DNA from: CAYYYP01 sp964475985
Lineage (GTDB): Bacteria; Bdellovibrionota; UBA1018; CAYHWW01
Reading direction: 5' to 3'
DNA: 64,000 nt
Assembly (NCBI GenBank): GCA_964475985.1
Contig: CAYYYP010000010.1
Span: 16,756-80,755, forward strand
Position 1 is the stretch's first letter, and each line of letters opens with the position of its first letter. The notes below the pieces were generated by a model. The model saw nothing but the letters and a program-made list of their open reading frames with translations, was not told the DNA's origin and did no database searches. Below, in pieces: positions 25,477 to 35,270 of this stretch. Both the position numbers and the translations under genes were made by a program.

Positions 25477-27379
25477 GTATCTTCTCCGCATTTCCTCTGG
25501 AAACATCTCGACGCCATAAATACAACAGCGTTCCGGCGATCATCAACATCGTAAGCAGTCCCGTCAGCCTCATGAGGTTAGTGGCGTACAGGGAATATTT
25601 GCGCGTCTTTGGATCATAATGAAAACAAAAAAGCAGAAGGTGATCCACAAAAGTTCCAATTCGGTTTCCGCTGGCTTCAACTAACGCCAATTTCAGGTCC
25701 TTGGGTTCAAACTGGATCCCATAAAGATAACGGGAAACCCGGCCTTCGGGAGTCAACACCACGGCGGCTGCGGTATGGGCGAACTGTTTTTCTTCCTGAC
25801 TGTAACGATAACGAAAACCGACTTGATCCAAAAGTTTTTTAACATTGCCCACGTAATTTGGCGGAATGCCTTCCCGATTCGTTTCCTGGGCCAAAGATCC
25901 TTCAACCCAAAAATGCCAACCCTGTGATGCCGCCTCCCGAGGATTCGCCTTCACGTCATCCTTCGCACTACGGTAAGATTTAAGATAACTTTCGCGCTTA
26001 GCACCGGCTAGGTTTCCATCTTCCCGAGGATCCATGGAAACCGTGAGGATTTGAAACTCGTTGCCCGGCGTCCAAGGGAATTTGCGCAACACGTCGGTCA
26101 TGCCGTTGAGAAAAAAATTGCAGAGGTTCGGGCAGCGGTAATAAACCGGCAGCAAAAGTATGGGTTTTCGACCATTCACGACTTCTCGCAATGCAACTAC
26201 CCTACCCTCTTCATTGATAAATTGAAGATTAAGGTCAACCTGTGCACCGAACTGCTCCTCAATTCCGATGGATTCCAATTCCTTTGGTGTCTTCTCGGCA
26301 GCTGCGGCACTTGAAATGAAAAGTTCAGAAAGTTTTGAGATGGAAGAGCCCACTTCTATCTTTGGCAAGGACGGTTTAAAAAGCCCCTCCGCCAGAAGCC
26401 AGAAAAAAATCAAAAATAAATAGATAATGGAATATCCAAAAAGGCCCCAGGATTTTTTAACCCAAGTTTCTGGCTGAAATTCTGAAGTTACAACTGCCCT
26501 ATGAAGCACAAAGGCTCGTCGAAGGAATTCTAACCCCAAGCCCACTGCAACAAAGGCGTAGGCAAGCGAAGAAAACCCGTAATAATAAGGCACAATGGAG
26601 ACTAACGGCAAAGTAAGGCTGTAGGCTAAAATTTGATTTGCCGTGACGCGCACGCCCGCCACCACCGGAAGCATGGGCACAGATACTCCTGAATATTCAT
26701 CCTTGATGCAAAGAGCCAATGCCCAAAAATGGGGAGGGGTCCATAAAAATATGAGGGCAAAAAGGGAAATGGGAACGGCGTGAACTCCCCAGACTTCTAA
26801 CAAGCTGGGATGAAATCCTACGGCCGTCGAATGAAACGCTGCTGCGGCCCAACCGATGAGCGGCCCCGTGGCCCCCGCTGCACCACCAATGACAATATTA
26901 TGTGGCGTGCGGCGCTTGAGCCATAAAGTATAAATTCCGATATAAAATGCCGTTGTGAAAACACCCCAAAATGCGGCGCCCATTCCACCAAAAATATAGA
27001 GCAATGCCGTAGCTACGACGCCTTCAGTTCCCGCGATCACCAATGCTTCGGACGCGGTTAAAATCCCTTGGGGAAGCGGACGCTTTGATTTTGTCCGCTC
27101 CATTTGCACATCGATGTCGCGATCAAAATACTGATTAAGCGAATTCGCGCATGCTCCCGTAAGAAGAATTCCCATGGTCACCGCAAAAAACGCTAAGGGA
27201 TCCTGCCAAAGGGATAGTCCCCCTTGAAGCGCGGTTCCGGTCATGCCGGTGATCATGAAAAGCAAAATGATGCGGGGTTTACTCAATTGAAGGACACCCT
27301 TTAATTTCTGAGTAAACGTAACGCAAGATCCTGCTGTAATGAGGGAAGACTCATGCGCTGTCATGGTGTGGGACATCAT
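25469..27379 (-). CDS. ctaB: Heme O synthase (protoheme IX farnesyltransferase) fused to a Sco1/SenC domain
   Basis: A 636-aa single frame with two parts. Residues about 25-320 are a UbiA-type CtaB with NSLNQYFDRDIDVQMERT (first Asp-rich motif), LPQG, and WTPPHFWALALCIKDEYS. Then comes a hydrophobic linker, and about 350-600 is a Sco/SenC-like thioredoxin fold with YYRCPNLCNF (CxxxC copper site), TVSMDPRED and the downstream His in QFAHTAA. A last TM helix follows (LLTMLMIAGTLLYLW). CtaB makes heme O for the oxidase and Sco helps load CuA of CtaC, the next gene. Joining the two assembly functions in one polypeptide is unusual. Confidence 0.88.
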   Translation of the reverse strand: MMSHTMTAHESSLITAGSCVTFTQKLKGVLQLSKPRIILLFMITGMTGTALQGGLSLWQDPLAFFAVTMGILLTGACANSLNQYFDRDIDVQMERTKSKRPLPQGILTASEALVIAGTEGVVATALLYIFGGMGAAFWGVFTTAFYIGIYTLWLKRRTPHNIVIGGAAGATGPLIGWAAAAFHSTAVGFHPSLLEVWGVHAVPISLFALIFLWTPPHFWALALCIKDEYSGVSVPMLPVVAGVRVTANQILAYSLTLPLVSIVPYYYGFSSLAYAFVAVGLGLEFLRRAFVLHRAVVTSEFQPETWVKKSWGLFGYSIIYLFLIFFWLLAEGLFKPSLPKIEVGSSISKLSELFISSAAAAEKTPKELESIGIEEQFGAQVDLNLQFINEEGRVVALREVVNGRKPILLLPVYYRCPNLCNFFLNGMTDVLRKFPWTPGNEFQILTVSMDPREDGNLAGAKRESYLKSYRSAKDDVKANPREAASQGWHFWVEGSLAQETNREGIPPNYVGNVKKLLDQVGFRYRYSQEEKQFAHTAAAVVLTPEGRVSRYLYGIQFEPKDLKLALVEASGNRIGTFVDHLLLFCFHYDPKTRKYSLYATNLMRLTGLLTMLMIAGTLLYLWRRDVSRGNAEKIHV

Positions 27380-27452
27380 CTCACCATTGACCCATTATAC
27401 CAAGCACCATGAGTGTTCGAATTCCGCTCGCCATAAAAAACTTCTAGACCTC

Positions 27453-28703
27453 TTATTGGTGCAACTGCGCGGCCTCAAGCATACGAGGATCACGGAAAGC
27501 CAGCACGGGACTGCGACTCCAAAAACTTGAAACCACAAATCCAAAAAGGCCAAAAAAGCCTAGAGCAATGCCAAGCTCAAGGATTCCAAATCGGAACCCT
27601 TCGGGTGCGAAATTCGGCATCACCATAATGAAAACGTCGAGCCAATGGGCGCACAACATCCAAATTCCCATGCGAAAAAGGTGATTCTCATTTCGTTTTG
27701 ATTCTCGAGGGCTCAGGGCAAAAAATGGAATGATGAACTTTACGATAAGCAGAATCCAACAAGCTGTGCCCCAGCTTCCGTAAAAACGTTTAAGATAATA
27801 ACCCGTTTCCTCAGGAATGTTCGCATACCAGATCAGCATGAATTGCGAGAACCCGATGTAAGCCCAAAAAACGGAGAAACCGAACATCATTTTACCTAAA
27901 TCGTGCAGATGATTTTCGTTCACTATGGGCAAGAGTCCACGTTTCTTAAAAATTACGGTCATGACCGCAAAAAATGCGAGGGTACTGTAGAAAAGCCCAG
28001 AGAAAGTATAGACCCCAAACATAGTGCTGAACCAGTGAGGCTCGATGGACATAATGAAATCGATGCTGAGATAGGAATAAGAAAGTGAGAAGAGCGGTAG
28101 AAAAAGTGCCGACCACTTAATGACCCGTACCGTAAGGCCTGCGTCACCCGTCATATCCTGCGCCAGGGAATTCTTCACAAATACTCGAGATACACCGATC
28201 CAGATGCCAAAAAATATCAGCGCGCGCATCAGAATGAATTTTGGATTCAAATAACCTGCCTTAGCGCTGAGCACTTCGTCATGGGCTACGGCATGGGGGT
28301 CCATCCAATGGTAAAGGGTATGGCCTCCTAAAGTTAAAATTAAAATTCCCACGACTGCAGCAATGGGTAAAAATCGCGTGGCACCTTCGGCAATCCGGCG
28401 AAAAGGAGCTCCCCAGGCCGCACCTGCTGAGTGAACAAGGGCAATGAAAAAAGCTCCGCCTACGCCAATGGACATAAAATAAAAAAAGTTGATAAGTATA
28501 TTGGCCCAGGTGCGCTGGGAAGCGCCCGTGAAAAACCCTACGGCTACGGCAACGGCGCCTAGAGCAATCATGCCCAAAAGCCCTGCCCGCGCCGAGCTTG
28601 AAATTTTCCAGGGCCCCGGATTATGGATATCGGCCATGGTTCTCACGGTAGCATGTGCGGAATGATGATCTCCAGAAGATGCGAAAGTGGTTGAATGCGA
28701 CAT
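27453..28703 (-). CDS. actF: Alternative complex III subunit ActF
   Basis: A 416-aa polytopic inner-membrane protein (about ten helices) matching the second quinone-related membrane subunit of ACIII. Recognisable pieces are FYFMSIGVGGAFFIALVHSAG, SIEPHWFSTMFGVYTFSG, FWAYIGFSQFMLIWYANIPE and LFRMGIWMLCAHWLDVFIMV. It has a His-rich N-terminus. It pairs with ActC in the membrane arm, taking part in quinol oxidation and possibly energy coupling. It lies between actE and ctaB/sco, at the junction of the ACIII and oxidase halves of the operon. Confidence 0.9.
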   Translation of the reverse strand: MSHSTTFASSGDHHSAHATVRTMADIHNPGPWKISSSARAGLLGMIALGAVAVAVGFFTGASQRTWANILINFFYFMSIGVGGAFFIALVHSAGAAWGAPFRRIAEGATRFLPIAAVVGILILTLGGHTLYHWMDPHAVAHDEVLSAKAGYLNPKFILMRALIFFGIWIGVSRVFVKNSLAQDMTGDAGLTVRVIKWSALFLPLFSLSYSYLSIDFIMSIEPHWFSTMFGVYTFSGLFYSTLAFFAVMTVIFKKRGLLPIVNENHLHDLGKMMFGFSVFWAYIGFSQFMLIWYANIPEETGYYLKRFYGSWGTACWILLIVKFIIPFFALSPRESKRNENHLFRMGIWMLCAHWLDVFIMVMPNFAPEGFRFGILELGIALGFFGLFGFVVSSFWSRSPVLAFRDPRMLEAAQLHQ

Positions 28704-28727
28704 AAATCTCCTCGATCCTCTTTTCTT

Positions 28728-29315
28728 TTAAGGATTCACCGCAGTTTGCAAAGCGCGGACATAATGAATAACGGCCCAACGATCCATGGGCTCAATTTGA
28801 ATTGCGTAACTTGGCATCAGGTTTTGCCCCGCACTAATGACATGGAAAATGCTCCCATCGGACCATTTGCGTACTTTATCGCTGTGAAGCGTAGGCGGCA
28901 TGGGAAACTTTGGAACGACTGATCCGTCGCTCTTTCCTTTTGGGCCATGACAAACGATGCAATAGGTATCGTAAATCTTTTTTCCTCGCGCTACGACCTC
29001 TGGAGTTTTTAGGAGCGGATTTGTGAACTGAGGACCTACCTTGGTAGCATCATCCTCTTTTTTATAAGGATAAGACTGATACCCACGAGGAATAGTCCCT
29101 TCGGGAGGAGTTCTCATTCCCCTGCCATCGGCAAAAAATGTTTCTTCTTTTTGAGCCTTCACGGAATGCTGATCCATCATGCTTAAGCTTGGCAAAAGTT
29201 CAAAGTTGGATTTTCCGGAATCCGAGCATCCCGCAAAAAGCATTAGAATTCCAAAACAAGCAACCGTACTTGCGGGTATGAGGATTTTTTTCATTTTTCT
29301 AACTCTCAAAAACAT
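28728..29315 (-). CDS. actE: Alternative complex III subunit ActE, monoheme cytochrome c lipoprotein
   Basis: A lipoprotein signal ending LFAGC precedes a class I cytochrome c with CIVCHG heme site and a distal Met in AGQNLMPSYA. ATG 29315 is preceded by a perfect GGAGG at correct spacing, so it is preferred to the internal ATG at 29294. ActE is the monoheme cytochrome of ACIII and carries electrons from the pentaheme ActA/FeS ActB module towards the oxidase. It is anchored on the periplasmic face. Confidence 0.9.
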   Translation of the reverse strand: MFLRVRKMKKILIPASTVACFGILMLFAGCSDSGKSNFELLPSLSMMDQHSVKAQKEETFFADGRGMRTPPEGTIPRGYQSYPYKKEDDATKVGPQFTNPLLKTPEVVARGKKIYDTYCIVCHGPKGKSDGSVVPKFPMPPTLHSDKVRKWSDGSIFHVISAGQNLMPSYAIQIEPMDRWAVIHYVRALQTAVNP

Positions 29316-29336
29316 TTTTCCTCCGCGAAACTCTTG

Positions 29337-29852
29337 CTACCGAACCATCCGCACTTCTTTGGCGCCCCATTGCTTAAAAAGTTGCGTCAATTCCTGCTCC
29401 TGAAATCCTTTTTCATCGGCAGGGATAAAAACGCCAAACCGTTGGTCCGTTAAAGACGGATCCAGCACTCGGCTCTTTAAAGCAGGTAATCCACAAGCAA
29501 AAAACAAAGCGCCGGCGGTGGCTAAACCACCGAATAAAATCGTGAGCTCAAAGGTTACGGGAATGAATGCTGGCCAACTTAGAAAAGGTTTGCCACCCAC
29601 ATTGAGCGGCCAATCCACGGCCGACGTCCACGCCTGAAGCAACAATCCTAAACTGCCGCCCGTAAGGCCTGCGCCGAAGGTGACCCACGGAATCCAGGAA
29701 CGACGAATGCCCATGGCTTCTTCGATCCCATGAACGGGAAACGGTGTGAAAGCGTCATAACGACGAAATTGCCTTTCACGCAATTCTCGACAAGCTTGCT
29801 TTAAAGCATCTGCATCTTCAAACAATCCGAGCAAACCATTTTTTGTTGCCAT
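29337..29852 (-). CDS. actD: Alternative complex III subunit ActD (DUF3341)
   Basis: A 171-aa protein with an N-terminal soluble domain opening GLLGLFEDADALKQACRELR and two helices (WVTFGAGLTGGSLGLLLQ, FIPVTFELTILFGGLATAGALFF), the standard plan of ActD. It is a membrane subunit without cofactors in known ACIII structures. The C-terminal LTDQRFGVFIPAD segment is also typical. It is 9 bp from actC. Confidence 0.92.
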   Translation of the reverse strand: MATKNGLLGLFEDADALKQACRELRERQFRRYDAFTPFPVHGIEEAMGIRRSWIPWVTFGAGLTGGSLGLLLQAWTSAVDWPLNVGGKPFLSWPAFIPVTFELTILFGGLATAGALFFACGLPALKSRVLDPSLTDQRFGVFIPADEKGFQEQELTQLFKQWGAKEVRMVR

Positions 29853-29861
29853 ATTTTGCTC

Positions 29862-31253
29862 CTACCTTTTCACCGCAGTCGCCGGATCCATCACGGACTT
29901 CACTTCAGCCATAGCGATGGCGGGAAGTGCGCGACAGAAGAGCAAGAAGAGAGTGAAGAAAAGACCAAAACTTCCAAGCAAGATACACAAATCAACCCAG
30001 GTTGGAGTGAAGTAACCCCAGGATGCCGGCAGATAGTCACGATGCAAGGACGTTACGATAATCACGAATCGCTCAAACCACATTCCGATGTTCACAAAAA
30101 TGGAAACTACGAACATCACGGGAATGCTGCGGCGAAACCTCTTGAACCAAAAGATTTGCGGCGAAATCACATTGCAAGTGGCCATGGCCCAATATGCCCA
30201 CCAGTAGGGGCCAAAGGCTCGGTTCATGAATGCAAATTTTTCGTAAGGGTTGCCTGAGTACCATGCGATGAAAAATTCCGTTGAGTAGGCGTAACCCACG
30301 ATCATGCCCGTCACGAGAATGATCTTGGCCATATTTTCCAAATGCATAATGCGGATATAATCTTTAAGCCCCATGACTTCGCGACAGATGATGAGTAGCG
30401 TCATCACCATGGCAAAACCTGAGAAGATAGCGCCCGCTACGAAATAAGGCGGGAAGATCGTAGTGTGCCAGCCCGGTAAAACGGAAGTGGCGAAGTCAAA
30501 AGACACGATACTGTGCACGGATAAAACCAGCGGCGTGGAAAGACCCGATAAAATCAAACAAGCCGTCTCGTAGTGACTCCAGTGCCGAGCAGAACCCGTC
30601 CAACCTAGACTTAAAATTCCGTAAACCGTTTTTCGAATCTTGTTTTTTGCCCGATCCCTTACCGTCGCTAAATCGGGAATCAAACCGATGTACCAAAACA
30701 CGAGGGAGATCGTAAAATATGTAGAAACCGCAAATACGTCCCACAGAAGCGGAGACCTGAAATTCACCCAGAGATTTCTTTGATTAGGATAGGGAAAAAG
30801 CCAAAACGCTAACCAAGGACGCCCCGTGTGAAAGAGTGGGAAAAGGCCTGCAGTCATAACGGCAAAGATTGTCATGGCTTCCGCTGAACGATTGATGCCC
30901 GTACGCCACTTTTGACGGAACAATAAAAGAACCGCCGAAATCAAAGTGCCTGCGTGACCAATACCGATCCAGAACACGAAGTTGGTGATGTCAAAGGCCC
31001 AACCGATGGGAGAGTTATTTCCCCAAACACCGATGCCCGTGGCTACGGTATAACCCAAACCTAAAACCAACAATCCTAGAAGCAGAGAAGATAAGGCGAA
31101 AACCTTAAACCAAGAAAGGCCAGGTAACCTTTCTAAAGGCGCACACACATCGCGGGTAACATCGGCGTAGGTTTTTCCCGGCGTGACCAGGGGCTCCCTG
31201 GCTAACGGGTTCACTTCACCAGTAACTGTTGGGTTAACGGTTGTTGAACTCAT
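29862..31253 (-). CDS. actC: Alternative complex III subunit ActC (NrfD/PsrC-like quinone-binding subunit)
   Basis: A 463-aa polytopic NrfD-type membrane protein. Landmarks include WVNFRSPLLWDVFAVSTYF, HWSHYETACLILSGLSTPLV, SVLPGWHTTIFPPYFVAGAI, and EFFIAWYSGNPYE. ActC provides a quinol-binding site under the ActB iron-sulfur subunit. The ATG overlaps the actB stop (ATGA), so translation is coupled and a 1:1 ratio is expected. Confidence 0.93.
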   Translation of the reverse strand: MSSTTVNPTVTGEVNPLAREPLVTPGKTYADVTRDVCAPLERLPGLSWFKVFALSSLLLGLLVLGLGYTVATGIGVWGNNSPIGWAFDITNFVFWIGIGHAGTLISAVLLLFRQKWRTGINRSAEAMTIFAVMTAGLFPLFHTGRPWLAFWLFPYPNQRNLWVNFRSPLLWDVFAVSTYFTISLVFWYIGLIPDLATVRDRAKNKIRKTVYGILSLGWTGSARHWSHYETACLILSGLSTPLVLSVHSIVSFDFATSVLPGWHTTIFPPYFVAGAIFSGFAMVMTLLIICREVMGLKDYIRIMHLENMAKIILVTGMIVGYAYSTEFFIAWYSGNPYEKFAFMNRAFGPYWWAYWAMATCNVISPQIFWFKRFRRSIPVMFVVSIFVNIGMWFERFVIIVTSLHRDYLPASWGYFTPTWVDLCILLGSFGLFFTLFLLFCRALPAIAMAEVKSVMDPATAVKR

Positions 31254-34200
31254 GAGTGGCTCCCCTCTTTGTGATGTTCAGAGTTAGGTTTTTCCGGGCG
31301 AATTTCAGCTCTACGACCTTCATTGTCAAAATCACGGTGACGGATTTTTGTGAGGTACGTAATAGATGGACGCGTATTGATTTCTTCAAGCAACGCATAA
31401 CCCCGAGGGTTTTTAGCGATCTTGTGAATTCGACTTGCAGGATCGTTGATGTCCCCAAACACGATGGCTTCCGTAGGGCAGCTTTGCTGACAAGCCGTCA
31501 CGACTTCGCCATCCTTCACCTTACGTCCGAGATCCTTTGCCCTGCCCTTAGCATCTGTAATGCGGTGAGTGCAGAAAGTACATTTCTCCATGACGCCACG
31601 AGTACGTACGGTGACATCGGGATTATACTGAAGATTGAGTGGCTTCTCTACATTCGTGTAGGTGAACCAATTGAAACGACGCACTTTGTAAGGGCAGTTG
31701 TTGGCGCAATACCTAGTTCCTACGCAACGATTATAGGTCTGTTGATTGAGCCCTTCGTTGTCGTGGGTGGTCGCCAAAACCGGACAGACGGTTTCGCAAG
31801 GTGCGTTTTCACAATGCTGGCAAAGCATGGGCTGATAAGCCACATCGGGATTTTGAGGATCCCCGCTGAAATAACGATCGATGCGCAACCAATGCATTTC
31901 CCGGCCATTTGCGATGTCTTTTGGCCCAACGACCGGAATATTATTTTCGGCTTGGCAACCTACAACGCACGCGCCACAACCGGTGCAGCTGTTGAGGTCA
32001 ATAGCCATGGCCCATCGATACCCAGGGTAAGCATGCTTAGGCCACATGGTTGTAAGCTTATCAATTTCCTTGGTGTTCCCGGCGCTATGGTCTTTTTGAA
32101 AAGCGGAAAGTGTCGTTTCCTTAATGATGGGACGACCTTCCATGGAATTATGACCTTGGGTGGTAGCCATAACTACTGATTTACCCGTTTTTTCAACGCT
32201 GATTCCCGGAACAAAAGAACTGATCCCGTAACGAGATACACCTAATAAACTAAAAACGTTTGCGCCGATGCCCGTACCAACGCGACCCGCGTTGGTTCGT
32301 CCGTAACCTACCGCAATGGCCACGGAGTTGTTATGCAGGCCGGGCTGAATATGCACGGGCAATTCAATTTGATCCGTTTTGTTGCGAACACGAACCACAT
32401 CACCTTCATGCAGACCTAAACGTTTTGCCGTTTCACCGGAAACTTGAGCATAATTATTCCAGGTCATTTTCGTAAGCGGATCTGGAAGTTCTTGGAGCCA
32501 TGAATTATTGCTGGCGCTGCCGTCGCCCATTCCCATTTTGGAATAAGCTACAAGGTTAAGTTCGCCGCTGTCAGTTGAACGGTTCGCGCTAGCTACAACC
32601 CCAACCAAATCTAGAGAAGAGCTTCTGAAACTACGAGAAGCTCCAGAACCAGAATTTAACGCGGATGCATTTTTTATGGCAACGCCATCCTGAAGAGACT
32701 TTTCCCAAAATGCGGAAAACGAAAAACTTCCCCCAACTTCGCGGTGAACGTTTTGCCAATTACCGCGTAGATAATCGTACCAATTTTTTGACTGCGTTAA
32801 ACTCGCCACCGACGCCATGCCTTTGGACCACTGAATCAGGGAATCCTCAAAGGAGCGGGTATCATAAAGCGGCTGCAATGCAGGTTGGGCGATGGACCAA
32901 ACACCAGTGCGGGTTTCCGAATCACCCCAATTTTCTAAACTATGATGATTACTTGCCACCCAATGGGAAAGTAACGCAGTTTCATCGGCATGGGTGTTAG
33001 CGGTGACTACGAACTTTGTCTTCTGCAATGCTTCGGAAAAATGCAGTGCTTTTGGCAGGGAATAAGCAGGATTCACTCCGGATACCAGAAGAACGTCTAT
33101 GCGACCGGATTGTAACTCTTGAATCAGGGCTTGCAATTTTGCGGTGGAACTTTGAACGGGAGCACCAAAGTTTGCATCGATGGTATTGCCTTCGTTACCA
33201 AGGGCCGCGTTGATGAGATTTACGATAATTTCGGTGGCTACACCTAAATCACCGCGTGCGAACTCGCCTGCGCCAAAAAGAATGCTTCGGCCCCGCGCGC
33301 GCGCCAAGTCGGCGGCAACGGAACGTAACACATCGGCCTTGACGCCTGTCTTTTTAGATACAATCTCGATGGAATTGGATTGAAGTAAACTCGTCATTGC
33401 GCCTTGAAGCCCAGGTGCGGAAAGATGATGCGTGTTCACGAGTTCGTTGAGAAGACCAAGTGCCAAGCTGAGCTGCGAACCCTGAGCAATGGTGTAACGA
33501 TTATCGGCATTGGAACCGGTAAGGGAAAGTGCCGGTTCAAGAGCAATCATACGCAACGAAACCGCGTTTGCAGTGCCCCCGTTGACGGCATCAATTCCGC
33601 CTAATTTGCGACGTTTTGAAAAAGACTTGCTTTGCTCGACGGAAAAACCCCAAGTGCCTAAAAAATCGGCACCCAAAGTGACAACCACGTCGGCCTTATC
33701 AAAACGAAAACGAGGAAGAACAGCTGATCCAAAACAAAGTTCACCCGCAAGGGCTACTTCTTCTTCGGCTAGCGGCGAATATATGACATGTTTGCCATCT
33801 TGAAATTGAGCAACAAAATCATTCACTAATTTTTGTGAAGAACCAGTCATTTCACCAGTTAAAACTCGGACCTTGCCACCGCTGGCTTTTGCTTTCTTAA
33901 GTGCATCGGCCACGGCACCATCTAACTCAGCCCATGTGCGGCCCGTAGAATTGCCCTTGTCCATTTGCAAAGGACCACGCAAACGATCTGGATCGTATAC
34001 ATTTAATACCGATGCTTGACCCTGGGCGCACAATCCCCCTTGGGAAAGTGGGTGGTCGTGATTACCTTCGATTTTTACCGGTTTTCCTTCGCGAGCTCGC
34101 ACCAAAGTGCCGCACCTTGCGGAGCACTCTTGACAGGTGGAAGCGTACCAATTCGCAATGCCGGGAACGACTTCACCTGGCTGATTGGCATAGGGAATGA

Positions 34201-34486
34201 TTTTTTCCACGGGACGACGTGTGCAACCCGAAGCAGCCAGGGCTAGGCCAGCTCCCATGATTTGCAAAAATTCACGGCGCTCCAAATGATGCGCTTCGGT
34301 TTTTTGCGCTGCATCCGCGGCGTCTGGGGTTTCTTTAGAAAAAAATTCTCGGGATTTTGCGGCTTCTAGATCGCGCCTGGCAAGTTCCTTTTCTTCTGCT
34401 GAATCATAAACACCGTTTGTTGATTTTTGGAGGGTGGACCACTCCTCCAAATTTCCCCAGTACTGGCGCTCAGTTTCGCGATTCAT
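31250..34486 (-). CDS. actB: Alternative complex III subunit ActB (molybdopterin-oxidoreductase-like plus Fe-S domain)
   Basis: A 1078-aa periplasmic subunit. The TAT-type signal ERREFLQIMGAGLALAASGC follows an N-terminal extension (MNRETERQYWGNLEEW...) usual in ActB. Residues about 100-780 resemble the molybdopterin-enzyme fold that in ACIII has lost the cofactor. The C-terminal part is ferredoxin-like with four Cys clusters: CTGCGACVVGCQ, CQHCENAPCETVCP, CVGTRYCANNCP and CTFCTH/CQQSCPTEA. Together they would hold three 4Fe-4S clusters and one 3Fe-4S cluster. It carries electrons from quinol (ActC) to hemes of ActA/ActE. Confidence 0.94.
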   Translation of the reverse strand: MNRETERQYWGNLEEWSTLQKSTNGVYDSAEEKELARRDLEAAKSREFFSKETPDAADAAQKTEAHHLERREFLQIMGAGLALAASGCTRRPVEKIIPYANQPGEVVPGIANWYASTCQECSARCGTLVRAREGKPVKIEGNHDHPLSQGGLCAQGQASVLNVYDPDRLRGPLQMDKGNSTGRTWAELDGAVADALKKAKASGGKVRVLTGEMTGSSQKLVNDFVAQFQDGKHVIYSPLAEEEVALAGELCFGSAVLPRFRFDKADVVVTLGADFLGTWGFSVEQSKSFSKRRKLGGIDAVNGGTANAVSLRMIALEPALSLTGSNADNRYTIAQGSQLSLALGLLNELVNTHHLSAPGLQGAMTSLLQSNSIEIVSKKTGVKADVLRSVAADLARARGRSILFGAGEFARGDLGVATEIIVNLINAALGNEGNTIDANFGAPVQSSTAKLQALIQELQSGRIDVLLVSGVNPAYSLPKALHFSEALQKTKFVVTANTHADETALLSHWVASNHHSLENWGDSETRTGVWSIAQPALQPLYDTRSFEDSLIQWSKGMASVASLTQSKNWYDYLRGNWQNVHREVGGSFSFSAFWEKSLQDGVAIKNASALNSGSGASRSFRSSSLDLVGVVASANRSTDSGELNLVAYSKMGMGDGSASNNSWLQELPDPLTKMTWNNYAQVSGETAKRLGLHEGDVVRVRNKTDQIELPVHIQPGLHNNSVAIAVGYGRTNAGRVGTGIGANVFSLLGVSRYGISSFVPGISVEKTGKSVVMATTQGHNSMEGRPIIKETTLSAFQKDHSAGNTKEIDKLTTMWPKHAYPGYRWAMAIDLNSCTGCGACVVGCQAENNIPVVGPKDIANGREMHWLRIDRYFSGDPQNPDVAYQPMLCQHCENAPCETVCPVLATTHDNEGLNQQTYNRCVGTRYCANNCPYKVRRFNWFTYTNVEKPLNLQYNPDVTVRTRGVMEKCTFCTHRITDAKGRAKDLGRKVKDGEVVTACQQSCPTEAIVFGDINDPASRIHKIAKNPRGYALLEEINTRPSITYLTKIRHRDFDNEGRRAEIRPEKPNSEHHKEGSHS

Positions 34487-34523
34487 GCGTGTCGTACTCC
34501 TTAAACTTTATATGAATAATTTT

Positions 34524-35114
34524 TTATTTATGACAGGTATTGCAATTCGTGGGGGCCACGGGGCCTTTAGCTTCGCCGGGAGCAAAAAGGTAATCCGGCG
34601 CGGTCTTGCCTCGGTGGCAGTTAACACACCAGCCCATGGATAGATCCGCCGCTTGGCCAATCCGAGCCATACGTTTGACATCACCATGGCAAGTTTCACA
34701 CTGCACACCCCGGTTGACGTGTCGGTTGTGCGGAAAATAAACGTGATCGGGAAGATCATGAACTTTGATCCATTCAAAGGACTTGCCGGCTGCGTAAAGC
34801 TCCTTCATTTTTTGGATATGCGGACTGCCCGGCATTACCACCGAGTGGCAATTCAAACAGACTTGCGTCGGCGGCACGATGGCGTGTCGAGATTTTTCTA
34901 CGCCGATGTGACAATACATACAGGGAATACGGTAGAGCCCCGCATGTTGTTTATGACTAAAAGGTACTGGCTGCGCTGGCGCATAACCCTCGTTATATCC
35001 GAGGTTAAATAAAAATCGCACGGCATATAAAAGAATGAATAAGCCGAGTAGTGCGCCCAAAATCTTCTTTATTGGAAACTTCGGTGCTGAGGAATGAGGA
35101 TCAGAAGTCTGCAT
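34524..35114 (-). CDS. actA: Alternative complex III subunit ActA, pentaheme cytochrome c
   Basis: A 196-aa protein with one N-terminal membrane anchor (ILGALLGLFILLYAVRFLF) and exactly five CxxCH sites: CMYCH, CLNCH, CETCH, CVNCH and CNTCH, the ActA hallmark. It is the first gene of the eleven-gene minus-strand operon. AAGG lies 8 bases upstream of the ATG. The 156-bp gap to the divergent DUF1624 gene must hold the promoter, but I see no convincing -35/-10 pair. Confidence 0.94.
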   Translation of the reverse strand: MQTSDPHSSAPKFPIKKILGALLGLFILLYAVRFLFNLGYNEGYAPAQPVPFSHKQHAGLYRIPCMYCHIGVEKSRHAIVPPTQVCLNCHSVVMPGSPHIQKMKELYAAGKSFEWIKVHDLPDHVYFPHNRHVNRGVQCETCHGDVKRMARIGQAADLSMGWCVNCHRGKTAPDYLFAPGEAKGPVAPTNCNTCHK

Positions 35115-35270
35115 CGTGAAGCCTTTTTATTGTTGAGGATATCCCATATGATTAAGCAGATGATAACCAATTGGCAAGCAAGCATTTTTAAGGAAACAGT
35201 TCTTCCGCATTAATTTTCCTTAGCGCATCGCCCTATCGTTAAGCTCCGCCAAACAGTTTACAATAAATTC

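Noticed and set aside
31256..32179. 307-codon plus-strand frame opposite actB
   Set aside because: It is antisense to the conserved Fe-S region of actB, whose Cys motifs are unmistakable.
35115..35270. A clear promoter for the respiratory operon
   Set aside because: Several AT-rich hexamers are present but no -35/-10 pair with acceptable spacing could be defended.
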